Positions 19,340-29,243 are shown, numbered from the stretch's first letter. The stretch is 64,000 nt of DNA from Isosphaera pallida ATCC 43644 (GCF_000186345.1 NC_014962.1:2504450-2568449); one strand, 5' to 3'. The notes: generated by a model not told the origin, from the letters alone. Numbers and translations are program-made.

Positions 19340-19830
19340 GGTTTCACGCTCCGAGGTCGGAGTCGCCCTCCCTGAGTGGTTCCCAACCATCGTGGTTGAC
19401 CTCATTCAACGTGGCGTGGTCATCCCGCCGCTTAAACGCTCTTCCGCGAAAAGAATCGGCGGAGCGTTGCCGCCCAGGTCAATCTCCTCAACGGCGGGAT
19501 CGTGGAACGAAACCCGCGCATCGATCATGGACCGGGAGTCGCCGGGATGCGAGCATTCCACTCGTCCTTATGAGTATCGGACGTTTCTCGCTCCAAGGTG
19601 TTTGATCCTCAGTCGAGTGAACACCCACGAACCTGGCACCCCCCGACACGCTCCAATCCCATGAACTGAACGAGGCGCGCAACCATGAACTCCATTTCCA
19701 GTCCCACCTGGATCATCCCCGTGGCGGGTTGGTCGGGCGGTCGCGGTGAACCCGTGAGAGGGAGGCCGAAACTTAGGCCGACACTGCGAATTGGGCGGAC
19801 CTAGAGGTTGAGAAGGTGGACCTACAACAT
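19340..19830. other. Intergenic region, no gene seen
   Basis: About 490 bases between the HEAT-repeat gene and the small zinc-ribbon gene on the same strand. The frames here are Arg/Pro-rich without family resemblance. It should contain the promoter of the HEAT-repeat gene. Confidence 0.4.
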
Positions 19831-20025
19831 TCAGTGCCGCGAACTTTTCCAAGTTCCGCCATAAGTGTAAAGAGGATTGCCCAAACGAACCGCCTCCAGG
19901 CAGTCGGGGCAAACGAACTCCCAGCGCCGCGAGGCGTCGTGACGCACTCGATAGGCCACCTTGGTGGGCTGAGCGCATCGGAAACACGCTTTGGTCTTGG
20001 GCTCGCGGACGCGGTCGCGGGCCAT
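19831..20025 (-). CDS. Small zinc-ribbon protein
   Basis: A 64-residue protein from the ATG at 20025. CFRCAQPTKVAYRV (Cys14, Cys17) and FVCPDCLEAV (Cys39, Cys42) give two CXXC knuckles that should bind one zinc, and it ends with NPLYTYGGTWK. From memory, very similar short proteins with the same ending occur in other bacteria, which supports a real gene even though the frame is open much further upstream. The function is unknown. AAGG lies about 10 bases before the ATG. An upstream extension to 20730 reads as non-coding. Confidence 0.65.
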   Translation of the reverse strand: MARDRVREPKTKACFRCAQPTKVAYRVRHDASRRWEFVCPDCLEAVRLGNPLYTYGGTWKSSRH

Positions 20026-20336
20026 GAACCCAACCTTGCTTTCTTGGTGAATGTGAAGTTGGACGAACGGTCCAACAGAAGTTGCCAACCCGAAGGGTTC
20101 CGATTCGCCGAAAGGGCATGGTGGGCCGAGACATTGTGGGCCATCGGGTTGCCTTCGGCAAGGTGACGCGTTGACTCCAAGCCACCCACCACGTTGAGGC
20201 CCGGTTGAGGCTGCCTCATCAAAGTCACGCCAATCCCTCCGGTCCGCTGGGCCGAGTTGCGGTGAAGCGACGAAGAGCGTCAAGATGATGAAGGTGGGAG
20301 CGAACTTCTCTTGACCGAATCGCTTGGCGCGAAACA
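20026..20336. other. Divergent intergenic region
   Basis: About 310 bases between the zinc-ribbon gene (minus) and the protein kinase gene (plus). No protein-like frame and no recognised promoter pair. Both genes should start transcription from here. Confidence 0.4.
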
Positions 20337-22115
20337 ATGATGAAGATCTTGGGACGATGTACGGATCGTCCGTTTCGACCCGAGACCCCACCCGCTGGAC
20401 TCCCGCCCCCCATGACCGCCCCACCCCTTCCCCCTTCCTCCAAACCGCTCGCCCAACCCTCGGAGGCCACGTCGCCGTCCAACGCGGTGGTGACCAGTCC
20501 TGCAACGTTGGAGGTCGTTCAATCATCTCCCTGGACGATGGCGGCAACGCTCGAACCAGCACGTGAGCGTGACGCGACGGCGCGGATGTTGGAGGAGACG
20601 GTTCCGCATGTCCGTGTAGATGGTTCCGCCAGCGAGGCGGACGCGGTGACCGCGTCGGTCCCGCCCACGCTTGGCCTCGGAAATCGCGACGTGGAGGTCG
20701 CTTCCGGGACGGCGGTCTCCTCGCAACCATCCTTTTCCGCGTCGAGCGGACCGCTGGTCATCGCGTGCGGTGGCGACGAGTTTGAAGGCCGGGACTTGGG
20801 CCCCTACCACCTGATTCGTCGGGTGGGCGAAGGGACTATGGGACGGGTGTATGAGGCTCAACACCGCGGTCTGGCCCGTCTCTGCGCAATCAAGATCATG
20901 AATCCCGACCTCGCCCGTCGTCAGCCGTGGTTGGTGGAGAACTTCTATGAGGAAGCGCGGGCGGCGGCGCGGTTGGATCATCCCCACGTGGTGGCGGTCC
21001 GCAACCTGGGCTGCGAGCGCGGGGTGCATTTCCTCGAACTCGAATACGTGCCCGGCGGCGAAAGCCTCAAGCAGCGGGTCGTGGTCCACGGTCCGCAACC
21101 ACCGGCCAAGGTGGCCTGTTGGGGGCGTCAGATCGCCCTCGCGCTGGCCGCGGCGCACCGTCAAGGCTTGGTTCACCGCGACGTCAAACCAGCCAACGTG
21201 CTGGTGACGCCCGACGAGCAGGTCAAGCTCGCCGACTTCGGCCTGGTTCGTCCCCTGGTCAAGACCGAAGCCCCATCCGCCGCCGGTCCGGTTAGCGCGA
21301 GGGCGGTGAAGAGATCGACTCCCGGCGACGTGGTTCGAGGCGGTGTCGGTTGGACCTCACCAACGGCCGCGGCCCGTGCGGCACGCCATCACGCGGTGGC
21401 GGGCACACCTATGTTCATGGCTCCCGAATTGTTCCGGGGCAAGCCGGCCACGCCCGCCTCCGACGCCTACGCGCTGGGGGTGACCCTGTTTTATCTGGCG
21501 ACCGCCCGGTTGCCATTCACCGCCTCCTCGGTCAACCGTCTCATCAAGTTGCACCTTCAGGCCGAGCCACCCGACCCGCGCGACCTCATCCCCGAGATCA
21601 ACGACGATCTGGCCGAGGTGATTCTGCACTGTCTGGCCAAGAAGCCCCGCCATCGGATTCATGACCTCCAACAGTTGGCCGAGCGTCTCCAGGCGATCTT
21701 TTTCCAGTATCGGGACATTCATGAACTTGTTCTGCAGGCGCTCGAAGGCATGGAGGGGGTCGTGGTCCAGGGGGGCCAGGGCCGTTATCGTCTGATCTGC
21801 CCAGTCCCCGACGACCGGATTCAAGAGGTGTACGTCGAGACCGGACATGACGCCCAAGGCGAACCAACCCTATCGGTTTACTCGCTCTGCGCGCCAGCCG
21901 ACCCCGATCATTATGGCTATGCGTTGAGGCTCAACGCCGAGTTGTCCCATGGAGCGATCTCGGTGCGCCGAGTCGGTGGCGAATCGATGTTTGTTATGGC
22001 GCGCAATCATCCGTTGACGCGCGTGGCCGCCGCCGACGTGGCCGCCTCGATCCGCGAGATCGCTCATCACGCCGACCAGGTTGAGGCCCGTTTCTCCCGC
22101 ATGGACCTCTTCTAA
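20337..22115 (+). CDS. Hanks-type serine/threonine protein kinase
   Basis: A protein of up to 592 residues. The first about 150 are Pro/Thr/Ala-rich and probably disordered; a second ATG at residue 26 is possible. The kinase domain covers about 157-465: GEGTMGRVYEA (Gly loop), AIKI (Lys186), HRDVKPANVLV (280-290), DFG (300-302) and APELF, so all catalytic residues are present. A 55-residue insert rich in Ala/Pro sits between DFG and the APE motif. The C-terminal about 115 residues form a separate alpha/beta domain without a known name. There is no membrane helix, so the kinase is probably cytoplasmic. Confidence 0.9.
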   Translation: MMKILGRCTDRPFRPETPPAGLPPPMTAPPLPPSSKPLAQPSEATSPSNAVVTSPATLEVVQSSPWTMAATLEPARERDATARMLEETVPHVRVDGSASEADAVTASVPPTLGLGNRDVEVASGTAVSSQPSFSASSGPLVIACGGDEFEGRDLGPYHLIRRVGEGTMGRVYEAQHRGLARLCAIKIMNPDLARRQPWLVENFYEEARAAARLDHPHVVAVRNLGCERGVHFLELEYVPGGESLKQRVVVHGPQPPAKVACWGRQIALALAAAHRQGLVHRDVKPANVLVTPDEQVKLADFGLVRPLVKTEAPSAAGPVSARAVKRSTPGDVVRGGVGWTSPTAAARAARHHAVAGTPMFMAPELFRGKPATPASDAYALGVTLFYLATARLPFTASSVNRLIKLHLQAEPPDPRDLIPEINDDLAEVILHCLAKKPRHRIHDLQQLAERLQAIFFQYRDIHELVLQALEGMEGVVVQGGQGRYRLICPVPDDRIQEVYVETGHDAQGEPTLSVYSLCAPADPDHYGYALRLNAELSHGAISVRRVGGESMFVMARNHPLTRVAAADVAASIREIAHHADQVEARFSRMDLF

Positions 22116-22823
22116 CAGCTTGAGCCGACCCGCCACGTCCGTGCCCTCGTCGCAATCGTCGCGGCGAATCGGTTCGTGTCAACCGCCCGCCTCGGAGGGT
22201 TCGTCGCAACCGGTGGGGCGAGCCGACCAGTGCCGGGGAATGGGCTAAGCGGAGACGACCTCGGGACCGATTCTCCCCGCAGAGAACTCTGCGAAGCGCT
22301 CGGACATCCTCGACCGAGTCCGCTCGTTCCAGGAAGATTTCGAGTAGGATCGTCCAGGTAGGACGGATTCCAGCGCGATCGCGGATGGGGAGTCACGGCG
22401 CTAGTCCGCCGCGATCCCGGTTGACGACCTCCGCCGTTTGTCTCTTGTCGTTGGCGTCTCCGCCTTGACCTGTCCAGGTTTGGATCGCAACGCGAGGGGC
22501 CGATCTGGTGAGAGTGGACCCGCCGACGGTGGCCAGGAGGGAAACCCGTCGCGCCGGTGTCGAACCGTGTGCCGATCCGACTGCATGCACGTCGGGGAGG
22601 CTCGGCGGTGGGACCGCGTCGCGCCGGGGATCGTTCCATTCGAAGGGACCAGAGGCGGCCGTCTTCCCCCGACGCGAACCGAGGGAGGTTCCGTCGAGAC
22701 GGATCGGATCGGATCGAATCGCCGCGTGCGAATCGCTTGAATCGTTCGGACCATGCGGCGAGACCAAGTTCGAGCGTCCAACCGCCCGCGACGCGACGCG
22801 GCGCAAGGCATGGAGGTGCGAAG
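22116..22823. other. Long intergenic region, no gene seen
   Basis: About 710 bases between the kinase gene and the secreted CARDB-like gene. Both strands are open for long stretches, but the translations are extremely Arg/Ser/Pro-rich, as expected from GC-rich non-coding DNA. It must contain the promoter and leader of the downstream gene. No small RNA could be recognised by eye. Confidence 0.4.
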
Positions 22824-24086
22824 GTGTTGCAGCTCAAGACTGGCTTCGGCAAAGGTGACCGCCCGCGACGATCGGCTCCCCGTTGGTTGGCCGCCACTCG
22901 TTCCAAGCCCAAGGTGATTAGGCGGCCCGACTTGGACAACCTGGAAAGCCGTCAGCTGATGGCCTTCTCGGCGCTGGGGTACTCCCGACCCGATCTGTTG
23001 GTATCGGGTTACGCCGCGCCGGTGGCCTCCTATGGACGGCCTCTGAGCTTGGTGATTGACGTTCGCAATCTAGGCGCGACCTCCATACGTGAACCTCTTG
23101 GGTTCTTTGATTCCCGGGCGGCCGCCGATCCCACGTTACGCTATCCGACCGACGCCTTCACCGCCTCCACCACCGCTGACGCCCCCGAAAGCGTGGTGCG
23201 TGTCTTCTTGTCTCGCACGCCGCGTCTGACACCGCGGGCGGTGCAATTGGCCGACATCAACGTGCCCAACATCCGCCAGAACAGCCTGGTGCGCCTTCTG
23301 CCCGAGGACGCTCTGCCGCCCAACGTGGCGATCGAGCCCCACTTGCTGCCACCCAACGGCATCCAGACCCAAACCATCAACACGGCTCCCACAATCAACC
23401 TGCCGGCGGTCAACGATCCCCGCGTGGCCGACTTCCCGGTGGAAGGCATCCTTTATCTGATCCTCAAGGCCGACGCCACCCACGTTGTCGCCGAACATGA
23501 CGAGACCAACAATTTCTCCACTGCCATTCCCATCCGTCTGGCTCCGGTGCAGCCTAACTTCGAGGCGGTCGGCTTCGATGCGCCCCGTGGAATGCAGCCC
23601 GGCGACCTGATTCGTCCTCGTCTGCTCATCTCTAACACCGGCACCGCTAACGTGCCCCTCACCGAGCCGCTGCGGATCGATCTGGTCGCCACCCGCGACG
23701 CGCAACTCGACGCCAACGACATCGCCTTCGCCAGCTATCAAGTCGATCAAGTCGCCCCACTGACCTTGGCTCCCACTCGCCGACTCGTCCCAGGAGCACG
23801 CAACCTCGTCAATCCGGCCAACATCCGTCGTGTCGATCCCTTCAACTCGCCGCTGTTCCCCACCAGCCCCAACGTCCGCATCCCCAACAGCACCAATCGT
23901 TTCAACATCGGTCTCGTCGTCGATCCCGAAAACCGAATCAAGGAACTGCGCGAACCTCGGCCCGGTCCTGTGGTCCGCCTCGCCCAACTTCGCAAGGTGG
24001 GCGAACCAATGCGGGGGATCGGACCGATCAACGAATCCGTACGGGGTGAAGCGACGCGACCGCTCAACTTCCCGCGCCGCCCTTGA
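22824..24086 (+). CDS. Secreted CARDB-like surface protein with planctomycete LExRxLM motif
   Basis: A 420-residue protein from a GTG at 22824, fixed by GGAGG seven bases upstream. The basic N-terminus ends in LDNLESRQLMAFSALG (residues about 37-52), the LExR(x)LL-type motif found at the start of many large exported planctomycete proteins. Two stretches (about 60-240 and 250-390) read like CARDB/adhesion-type beta domains: YGRPLSLVIDVRNLG, VVAEHDETNNFSTAIPI, GDLIRPRLLISNTGTANV and FNIGLVVDPENRIKEL. These domains usually serve cell-surface binding. No catalytic residues are seen. The role is inferred from layout only. Confidence 0.75.
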   Translation: MLQLKTGFGKGDRPRRSAPRWLAATRSKPKVIRRPDLDNLESRQLMAFSALGYSRPDLLVSGYAAPVASYGRPLSLVIDVRNLGATSIREPLGFFDSRAAADPTLRYPTDAFTASTTADAPESVVRVFLSRTPRLTPRAVQLADINVPNIRQNSLVRLLPEDALPPNVAIEPHLLPPNGIQTQTINTAPTINLPAVNDPRVADFPVEGILYLILKADATHVVAEHDETNNFSTAIPIRLAPVQPNFEAVGFDAPRGMQPGDLIRPRLLISNTGTANVPLTEPLRIDLVATRDAQLDANDIAFASYQVDQVAPLTLAPTRRLVPGARNLVNPANIRRVDPFNSPLFPTSPNVRIPNSTNRFNIGLVVDPENRIKELREPRPGPVVRLAQLRKVGEPMRGIGPINESVRGEATRPLNFPRRP

Positions 24087-24287
24087 TGGGATCGAACGGA
24101 ACCGGATCGAATCGACCTACGTGGAGTCGCGCTAACCACGATCGGGAAACGATGTGATTCGATTCATTTCCACTCGATCGTGGTGGAACCAGGCTCCCAT
24201 TCCCCCTCCTTCACGCGCGTTCGGTGTTTCCCGAGCGTGAGGCGGCGTGGTCCCAAGTTCCCCACGTTGGGACGACAACGCCCACGT

Positions 24288-24319
24288 GCCGACGGTTCGT
24301 CTTAGGACGGATCGTCGGC
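24288..24319 (+). terminator. Rho-independent terminator
   Basis: GCCGACGGTTCGTC (24288-24301) pairs with GACGGATCGTCGGC (24306-24319) through 14 positions, two of them G-U, closing a TTAG loop, and the T-rich GTTCTTGTTTC follows. The direction fits the plus-strand secreted-protein gene, whose stop is 200 bases upstream. A second, smaller hairpin (GTCCCAA/TTGGGAC) is at 24250-24273. Confidence 0.7.
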
Positions 24320-24376
24320 GTTCTTGTTTCGAATTCGGATCACGCTCGACTCAAGATGACAACAGCCCCTGATGAG

Positions 24377-24829
24377 TCATTTCTGTTTCTTGGCCCAAGC
24401 GACGTGACGCGCCACGCCGGGATGGGCCAGAAGGGCTTCACGGGTGTTGAACGAGCGCGCCAATTCCTTCTCGTCGGGAATTAAGCAGTGGATTCCCTGA
24501 TGACAAAGCGTACATAACCACAGCCCCCGGTGGTTCATTTCGCGGCGGGTGAACTCCGCCTTGAAGCGAGGTTTACGATGCACGGCGCGGGGAATCAGAT
24601 GGTGGAAGGTCAGAGGTTGGGATCGCCCGCACAACTCGCAGCATTCCGGTTCGTGGGGCCGTCCCAGAGAGAAATCGTCCTTGTGTTCGGACTCGGAGCG
24701 GGTCTCGAAATCAGAGTTGTCGTGATCGTGAACGTGTAACGAAGAGGATACGAGGGCGTTGGCGCGGGTCGGGGAGGTGTTCGACCGGCGTCGTTCGTCC
24801 GCGTGATCCCGATGACGTCGGGAAGGCAT
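24377..24829 (-). CDS. HNH-type zinc-binding nuclease-like protein
   Basis: A 150-residue protein from the ATG at 24829 (a TTG at 24847 is also in frame). The last about 85 residues are the conserved part: CELCGRSQPLTFHHLIPRA, then REMNHRGLWLCTLCHQGIH and LIPDEKELARSFNT. Two CXXC pairs and the HH...H arrangement are the zinc and metal residues of the HNH/beta-beta-alpha-metal nuclease fold. Small stand-alone proteins of this type are widespread and mostly of unknown role. The first 65 residues are polar and disordered. It is not linked to a phage or restriction locus here. Confidence 0.7.
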   Translation of the reverse strand: MPSRRHRDHADERRRSNTSPTRANALVSSSLHVHDHDNSDFETRSESEHKDDFSLGRPHEPECCELCGRSQPLTFHHLIPRAVHRKPRFKAEFTRREMNHRGLWLCTLCHQGIHCLIPDEKELARSFNTREALLAHPGVARHVAWAKKQK

Positions 24830-24970
24830 GAGCAGACTCGGTTCCAAACGGGGTGAGGACCGCGTGATGCGAATCCGCCGGGGAGGATGACCCCTTCCAC
24901 CGGGTGTGGCCCGTGCCGCGTTGGTCGCGTCTGGATGATCCCTGCGAGGGCCAGACGCGACAAGGCGGGG

Positions 24971-26437
24971 TCAGGGGGCGGCAACGGTGGCTGGGCGTTC
25001 GGTTCGGCGATTGCGGTCGGGGTTGAATTCGGCCTGATCCCAGATCGGTCCGTACACCTCCTTGTCGAAGGGAGGACAGCCCGAGGGAAACTGACCGTAT
25101 TGATTGTTCTTGGATCGCATCAATCCGGTGCAATAACTGAAGGTGCGACAGATTCGCTTCCGTTCTAGCGGTTTGCCGGCCAGGATTCGGGCGGCGAAGT
25201 CGGGTTGGGCGAGCGCTCCTCGGCCATAGCCCATGAAGGTCACGTCGCCCGCGGCCACTTGGGCCGCGCCGACGTGGAAGGCAAACTCCTGGAGCCAGCT
25301 GTAACCGGTGCCCACCAACGCCAGGTCGGGGAAGGCTCGTTGCACTGTCGCGGCGGCCACCAGATGCCGCGCCACCCCTTCCAAAGGGTGTTCGGGCGAC
25401 TCGTAGCCGTCGGTTGGCGGGAACTCGAAGGGGCGTCCCCAGTGCGGGTTGGCGTAGGGGTTGCCCAGGGTCACATTGACCAACCCGACCCCCAACTCCC
25501 GAAGTTGCGCAATCAATTCCAGTGGTTCGTCAAAATCCATCTTGAGCGGGTTGGATTCGTCCACTCCCCAGGCACAGAGGTAGGGGCTTTGATAATCTTC
25601 GGGAATGCCCTGATCGTCGGGCCCGCCGTGGCGATAAGGCAGGCCGTCAGAAAGGTTCAAGCGGGTGGCGATCAAAGCGTCGGGCTTCTCGCGGCGGATG
25701 CGCATGACCACGTCGCGAATGAACCGGGTTCGGTTGAAGAAGGTACCGCCGTATTTGCCGGGGCGTCCCCGCGCGCCCAGCAACTCGTTGAGCAAATAGC
25801 CGTGGCACTGCTTGAGATCAACGAAGTCGAAGCCGATCCGGTAGGCCAGCAGGGCGGCGGTAGTATAGTGAAGCTGGAGGCGGTCCAACTCCTCGTCACT
25901 GATGAGGGGGTCGCTGGGACGCACCAACCGCCCGGTCGCTTTGTCTAGGTAGGTTCGCGCGTCCAGCAGAGGATGATGTTGGGCCAGGATTGGCTTTTTG
26001 TAGCTGTAGCGGCCCGAGTGGGTCAGTTGCAGACCCACTAGCAGGTCGTCGTCACGGCCAAACGCTTCACGATGGGCTTGACGGATTGTGTCGAGGATTG
26101 CGCGCAGGCTCTCGACATGGGCGGGAGAGATCATCAGTTGGCGGGGGTTAGCCCGGCCTTCCGGCACCACCGCACAGGCTTCAACCCAGATCAGCTTCGC
26201 CCCCCCGGAGCCAAAGCGTTGGTAGCGTCGCAGCGTCAAGGGGCCGGCTCGGCCGTCGAGGTCGCCGTCGCACCCTTCCATAGGTTGGATTGCCAGACGG
26301 TTGCCCACGATGCGGTTGCCTACCTGGACTGGTCGGGTGAGGGGTTCAAAGTCGTTTTGTATGCGGATCTCCAGCCCGCGGTTGCGGGCGTCCTCACTGA
26401 GCGCCTCCGGTGTTTTGTATTTGAAAAACCGAGCCAA
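24971..26437 (-). CDS. NADH:flavin oxidoreductase, Old Yellow Enzyme family
   Basis: A 488-residue protein; the start is a TTG at 26437 with GGGGAGG nine bases upstream and matches the MARFFKYKT beginning. An FMN-binding TIM barrel is indicated by NRLAIQPMEGCDGDLDGR near the start, LQLTHSGRYS, DFVDLKQCHGYLLNELLG (His/Cys region), NRTRFIRDVV and VGTGYSWLQEF. The C-terminus has CRTFSYCTGLMRSKNNQ, a Cys-containing segment typical of the longer members such as enoate-reductase-like proteins, but no full 4Fe-4S motif is present. It would reduce an activated C=C bond; the substrate is unknown. Confidence 0.85.
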   Translation of the reverse strand: MARFFKYKTPEALSEDARNRGLEIRIQNDFEPLTRPVQVGNRIVGNRLAIQPMEGCDGDLDGRAGPLTLRRYQRFGSGGAKLIWVEACAVVPEGRANPRQLMISPAHVESLRAILDTIRQAHREAFGRDDDLLVGLQLTHSGRYSYKKPILAQHHPLLDARTYLDKATGRLVRPSDPLISDEELDRLQLHYTTAALLAYRIGFDFVDLKQCHGYLLNELLGARGRPGKYGGTFFNRTRFIRDVVMRIRREKPDALIATRLNLSDGLPYRHGGPDDQGIPEDYQSPYLCAWGVDESNPLKMDFDEPLELIAQLRELGVGLVNVTLGNPYANPHWGRPFEFPPTDGYESPEHPLEGVARHLVAAATVQRAFPDLALVGTGYSWLQEFAFHVGAAQVAAGDVTFMGYGRGALAQPDFAARILAGKPLERKRICRTFSYCTGLMRSKNNQYGQFPSGCPPFDKEVYGPIWDQAEFNPDRNRRTERPATVAAP

Positions 26438-26658
26438 GGTTCGATCCTCCCCGCCGTTGCGGTCTCAGGTGTTGCAGAGTGTGGGAGTATACGTGCCTCA
26501 TTATGGACCGTCGCTTCCCTTTGGCCAAGGGGAGACCGATCCGGTCCCATCACGGTGGCGTCGTTGGTGATAGAACCGGATCGAGTCGGGACGGATGTTT
26601 GGGAAACGGAACCTGCCTCAAGATCCGTCGTCCTGGGGGCGTCACGTCGGGGGCAGGG

Positions 26659-27405
26659 TCAAGCAGCGCGGACCTTAGCCAGAAGTTCGCGGGTGATGTT
26701 TTGGCGGGGGTCGTTGAAGAGGCGGTCGGGCGGAGCCGATTCGATGAGACGCCCTGAATCCAACACGTGAACCGTTGTCGCGGCGTGGCGGGCGAACTCC
26801 ATCGCGTGGGTGACAATCACCATGGTCAGGCCGTCGCGCGCCAGGTCGGCCATGACCGACAGCACCTCGGCGGTCATTTTGGGATCGAGCGCGCTAGTTG
26901 GCTCGTCGAACAGGATCGCCTCGGGCTTCATCGCCAAGGCACGGGCGATGGCGACCCGCTGTTGCTGGCCACCCGAGAGGGACGAGGGCCGTTTGTGGGC
27001 GTGGCCGAGCATCCCCACCCGATCCAGAAGCGGCTTGGCCCGTGCTTCGGCCTCCTCACGCGACAGACCCAGTACCGTCCGAGGCGCTTCGATCACATTT
27101 TCCATCACCGTGAGGTGAGGAAACAGATGGAACGCTTGAAAGACCATGCCCAGCTTAAGCCGGATCTGGTGATGGAGCGCTGCCTTGCGCGAGGTCGAGC
27201 AATGGGCGGTGACAGTCAGATCGTCCACCGTGACACAACCGCCGTGGAACTCCTCCAGGCCGTTGAGACAGCGCAGCAGGGTAGATTTGCCACTGCCAGA
27301 GGGACCGATCAGCACCGCGACCTCCCCCCGTTCGATCGTTAGATCGATCCCCTTGAGAATCGTCGTCTTGCCGTGACGCTTGACCAGTTCGCGCGTGTGG
27401 ATCAT
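26659..27405 (-). CDS. glnQ: Polar amino-acid ABC transporter ATP-binding protein
   Basis: A 248-residue ATPase. The Walker A motif IGPSGSGKST is at 33-42, the signature LSGGQQQRVAIARAL at about 141-155, Walker B AILFDEPTSALDP follows, and the H-loop is in MVIVTHAMEFARH. The spacing and the GMVFQAFHLFPHLTVMENV Q-loop segment are those of GlnQ/HisP/ArtP-type ATPases. It lies 104 bases downstream of the fused binding-protein/permease gene, so the two make a complete importer in the inner membrane. The specific amino acid cannot be told from sequence. Confidence 0.93.
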   Translation of the reverse strand: MIHTRELVKRHGKTTILKGIDLTIERGEVAVLIGPSGSGKSTLLRCLNGLEEFHGGCVTVDDLTVTAHCSTSRKAALHHQIRLKLGMVFQAFHLFPHLTVMENVIEAPRTVLGLSREEAEARAKPLLDRVGMLGHAHKRPSSLSGGQQQRVAIARALAMKPEAILFDEPTSALDPKMTAEVLSVMADLARDGLTMVIVTHAMEFARHAATTVHVLDSGRLIESAPPDRLFNDPRQNITRELLAKVRAA

Positions 27406-27509
27406 CGATCAAGAACCCCCTTTCCAAATAAGGGTGGTGAAATGGAAACGTAACGTGGTTGGGAGAGGGATCGCGCGGCGATGCGCCGCCGTTTCTATTA
27501 CTTACGAAC

Positions 27510-29243
27510 TTACGAACGCAGGTCGTTTTGGTCGTGATCGCGGGTGTTGACGTTGGCGGGTGGCGTGGTCGAGTCGGGTTCGTCATCGTCGGGTTTATGA
27601 CCATCCAACCGTCGCTCAAACCAGGTGGAGAACCAGGCCAAAGGCAGACTCATTGCTAGATAAATCGCGCCAGCGGCCAGACCGAACTCGACGACGCCGC
27701 CCTGGGTGTTGGAGAGGATCGAATACTGCTTGGTCAATTCGACGAGGGTGATGACCGAACAGACCGAGGTGTCCTTGAACATGGCGATGAAGTCGTTGGT
27801 CACTGGCGGCACCACGATGCGGACGGTTTGCGGCAGCACCACCCGGCGAATCGCCTGAAACAAGGTCATCCCCAACGCCCGCGCCGCTTCGAGTTGACCG
27901 CGCGGGATCGCTTGCAGCCCAGCGCGGTAAATTTCGGCCTCGTAGGCCGAATAGTTGATCGCCAGCCCCAACACCCCCGCGGCGATCGCTGGCAGGTAGA
28001 CCCCCAACTCAGGCATGAGGTAAAAGAGGAAGAACAGCTGGAGCATCAACGGCGTGCCCCGAATGACCTCGACGTAGCCCCTCAATAGCCAGTCCAGTGG
28101 CTTGGGGCCGTACACCCGTCCCAGGGCGATTACCATCCCGGCCAGAATCGCCAAGGGCATCGCGGCGCAGGCGAGGAAGATGGTCATTCCGGCGGCAGCA
28201 ATCAGGGTAGGGCCGTAGACGATCAGGCGTCCAAAGTCGAGGCCCCGTTTGGGTCGAACCTGTTCAACGCTGGTTGCCTCAAAGGTCGCCAGAGTTTCCT
28301 GGGCCTCGTTCCAAACGTTCCACGTTTCATAGATCTTGCGCAGCTCGCCCGAGGCGATGAGCTTGCCGATTGCCTGGTCCAACCGGTCGCGCAATTCGAT
28401 GTCATCTGCACGGACATACATGACATAATAGCCGCACCCCTCCGGTGGTCCGGCGGCAGCGAGCTTTTGATATTCGGGACGACCCAGGTAGAAGCGGCTA
28501 GGGGCAAGGTCCTGCAGCGTGCAATCGACCTGACCGTTGACGGTGGCCATTAGGGCGTTGGTGGTCCCCTCGAAATAAACCACCTCCACCAGCGAAGGGT
28601 CAGAATTCGCCCGAGCGTACTGTTCGGCTCCCGACCCACCCAACACCCCGACCCGCCAGCGGCCCCCGTCCGGCTTGGCGAACTTCAGGTCGGCCCAGGA
28701 ACGGACGATCCCCCCTTTGAGTGCCAGCAGCTGAAGCTGATAGACATAGTAAGGACGGGTCGAGAGATAACGCGATTCTCGGCTTGGCGTTTTCTCATAT
28801 CCATTGACAACAACATCTACGTCACCACGCTCAAGGAGTTGCAGCAGCGTGTCCCAACCGCCTTGACGGAACTCCGGAGTGATTCCGCCCAGTTCTCGGC
28901 CCACCGCCGTTAGCAGATCGAGTTCAAAGCCGACGAGCTGCTCGTTGTCGTCGCGGAACAAAAACGGTGCGCCACCTTCCTCGTCGGAGCCAAACCGCAG
29001 CACGCCTGACTCGCTCACGCGGGGCCAGGCCGGGCCGCCGGGTTGACCCTGGGCGGGCATGATGGTTCCGCAACCAGCGATCAGCAGCGCGAGGACCGTG
29101 CGCACCAGCCACGGGGTTGTCTCGTCGTTCCGCCGTGCCGCGCGGAACGGGTGACAGGCCGTGTTCGTGTTCTTCAACCACTTGGACAAGGGGGGGGAGG
29201 GTTCGTCCGAAGACGACGACGCGACGTCGTCGCAATGCTCCAT
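27510..29243 (-). CDS. Fused substrate-binding protein and permease of an amino-acid ABC transporter
   Basis: A 577-residue protein; the ATG at 29243 is set by GAGGAG eight bases upstream. LALLIAGC (Cys58) is a lipobox-like or signal segment. Residues about 78-310 are a type 3 solute-binding domain (RFGSDEEGGAPFLFRDDNEQLVGFELDLL, GDVDVVVNGYEKTPSR). Residues about 330-545 are the permease with five or so helices and the EAA loop LEAARALGMTLFQAIRRVVLPQ. Binding protein and permease are usually separate; this fusion keeps the receptor tethered at the channel. It works with the ATPase gene 104 bases downstream. Confidence 0.9.
   Translation of the reverse strand: MEHCDDVASSSSDEPSPPLSKWLKNTNTACHPFRAARRNDETTPWLVRTVLALLIAGCGTIMPAQGQPGGPAWPRVSESGVLRFGSDEEGGAPFLFRDDNEQLVGFELDLLTAVGRELGGITPEFRQGGWDTLLQLLERGDVDVVVNGYEKTPSRESRYLSTRPYYVYQLQLLALKGGIVRSWADLKFAKPDGGRWRVGVLGGSGAEQYARANSDPSLVEVVYFEGTTNALMATVNGQVDCTLQDLAPSRFYLGRPEYQKLAAAGPPEGCGYYVMYVRADDIELRDRLDQAIGKLIASGELRKIYETWNVWNEAQETLATFEATSVEQVRPKRGLDFGRLIVYGPTLIAAAGMTIFLACAAMPLAILAGMVIALGRVYGPKPLDWLLRGYVEVIRGTPLMLQLFFLFYLMPELGVYLPAIAAGVLGLAINYSAYEAEIYRAGLQAIPRGQLEAARALGMTLFQAIRRVVLPQTVRIVVPPVTNDFIAMFKDTSVCSVITLVELTKQYSILSNTQGGVVEFGLAAGAIYLAMSLPLAWFSTWFERRLDGHKPDDDEPDSTTPPANVNTRDHDQNDLRS

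Noticed and set aside
22112..22939. 275-residue minus-strand frame in the gap after the kinase gene
   Set aside because: Arg/Ser/Pro-rich, overlaps the real secreted-protein gene on the other strand, and shows no family features.
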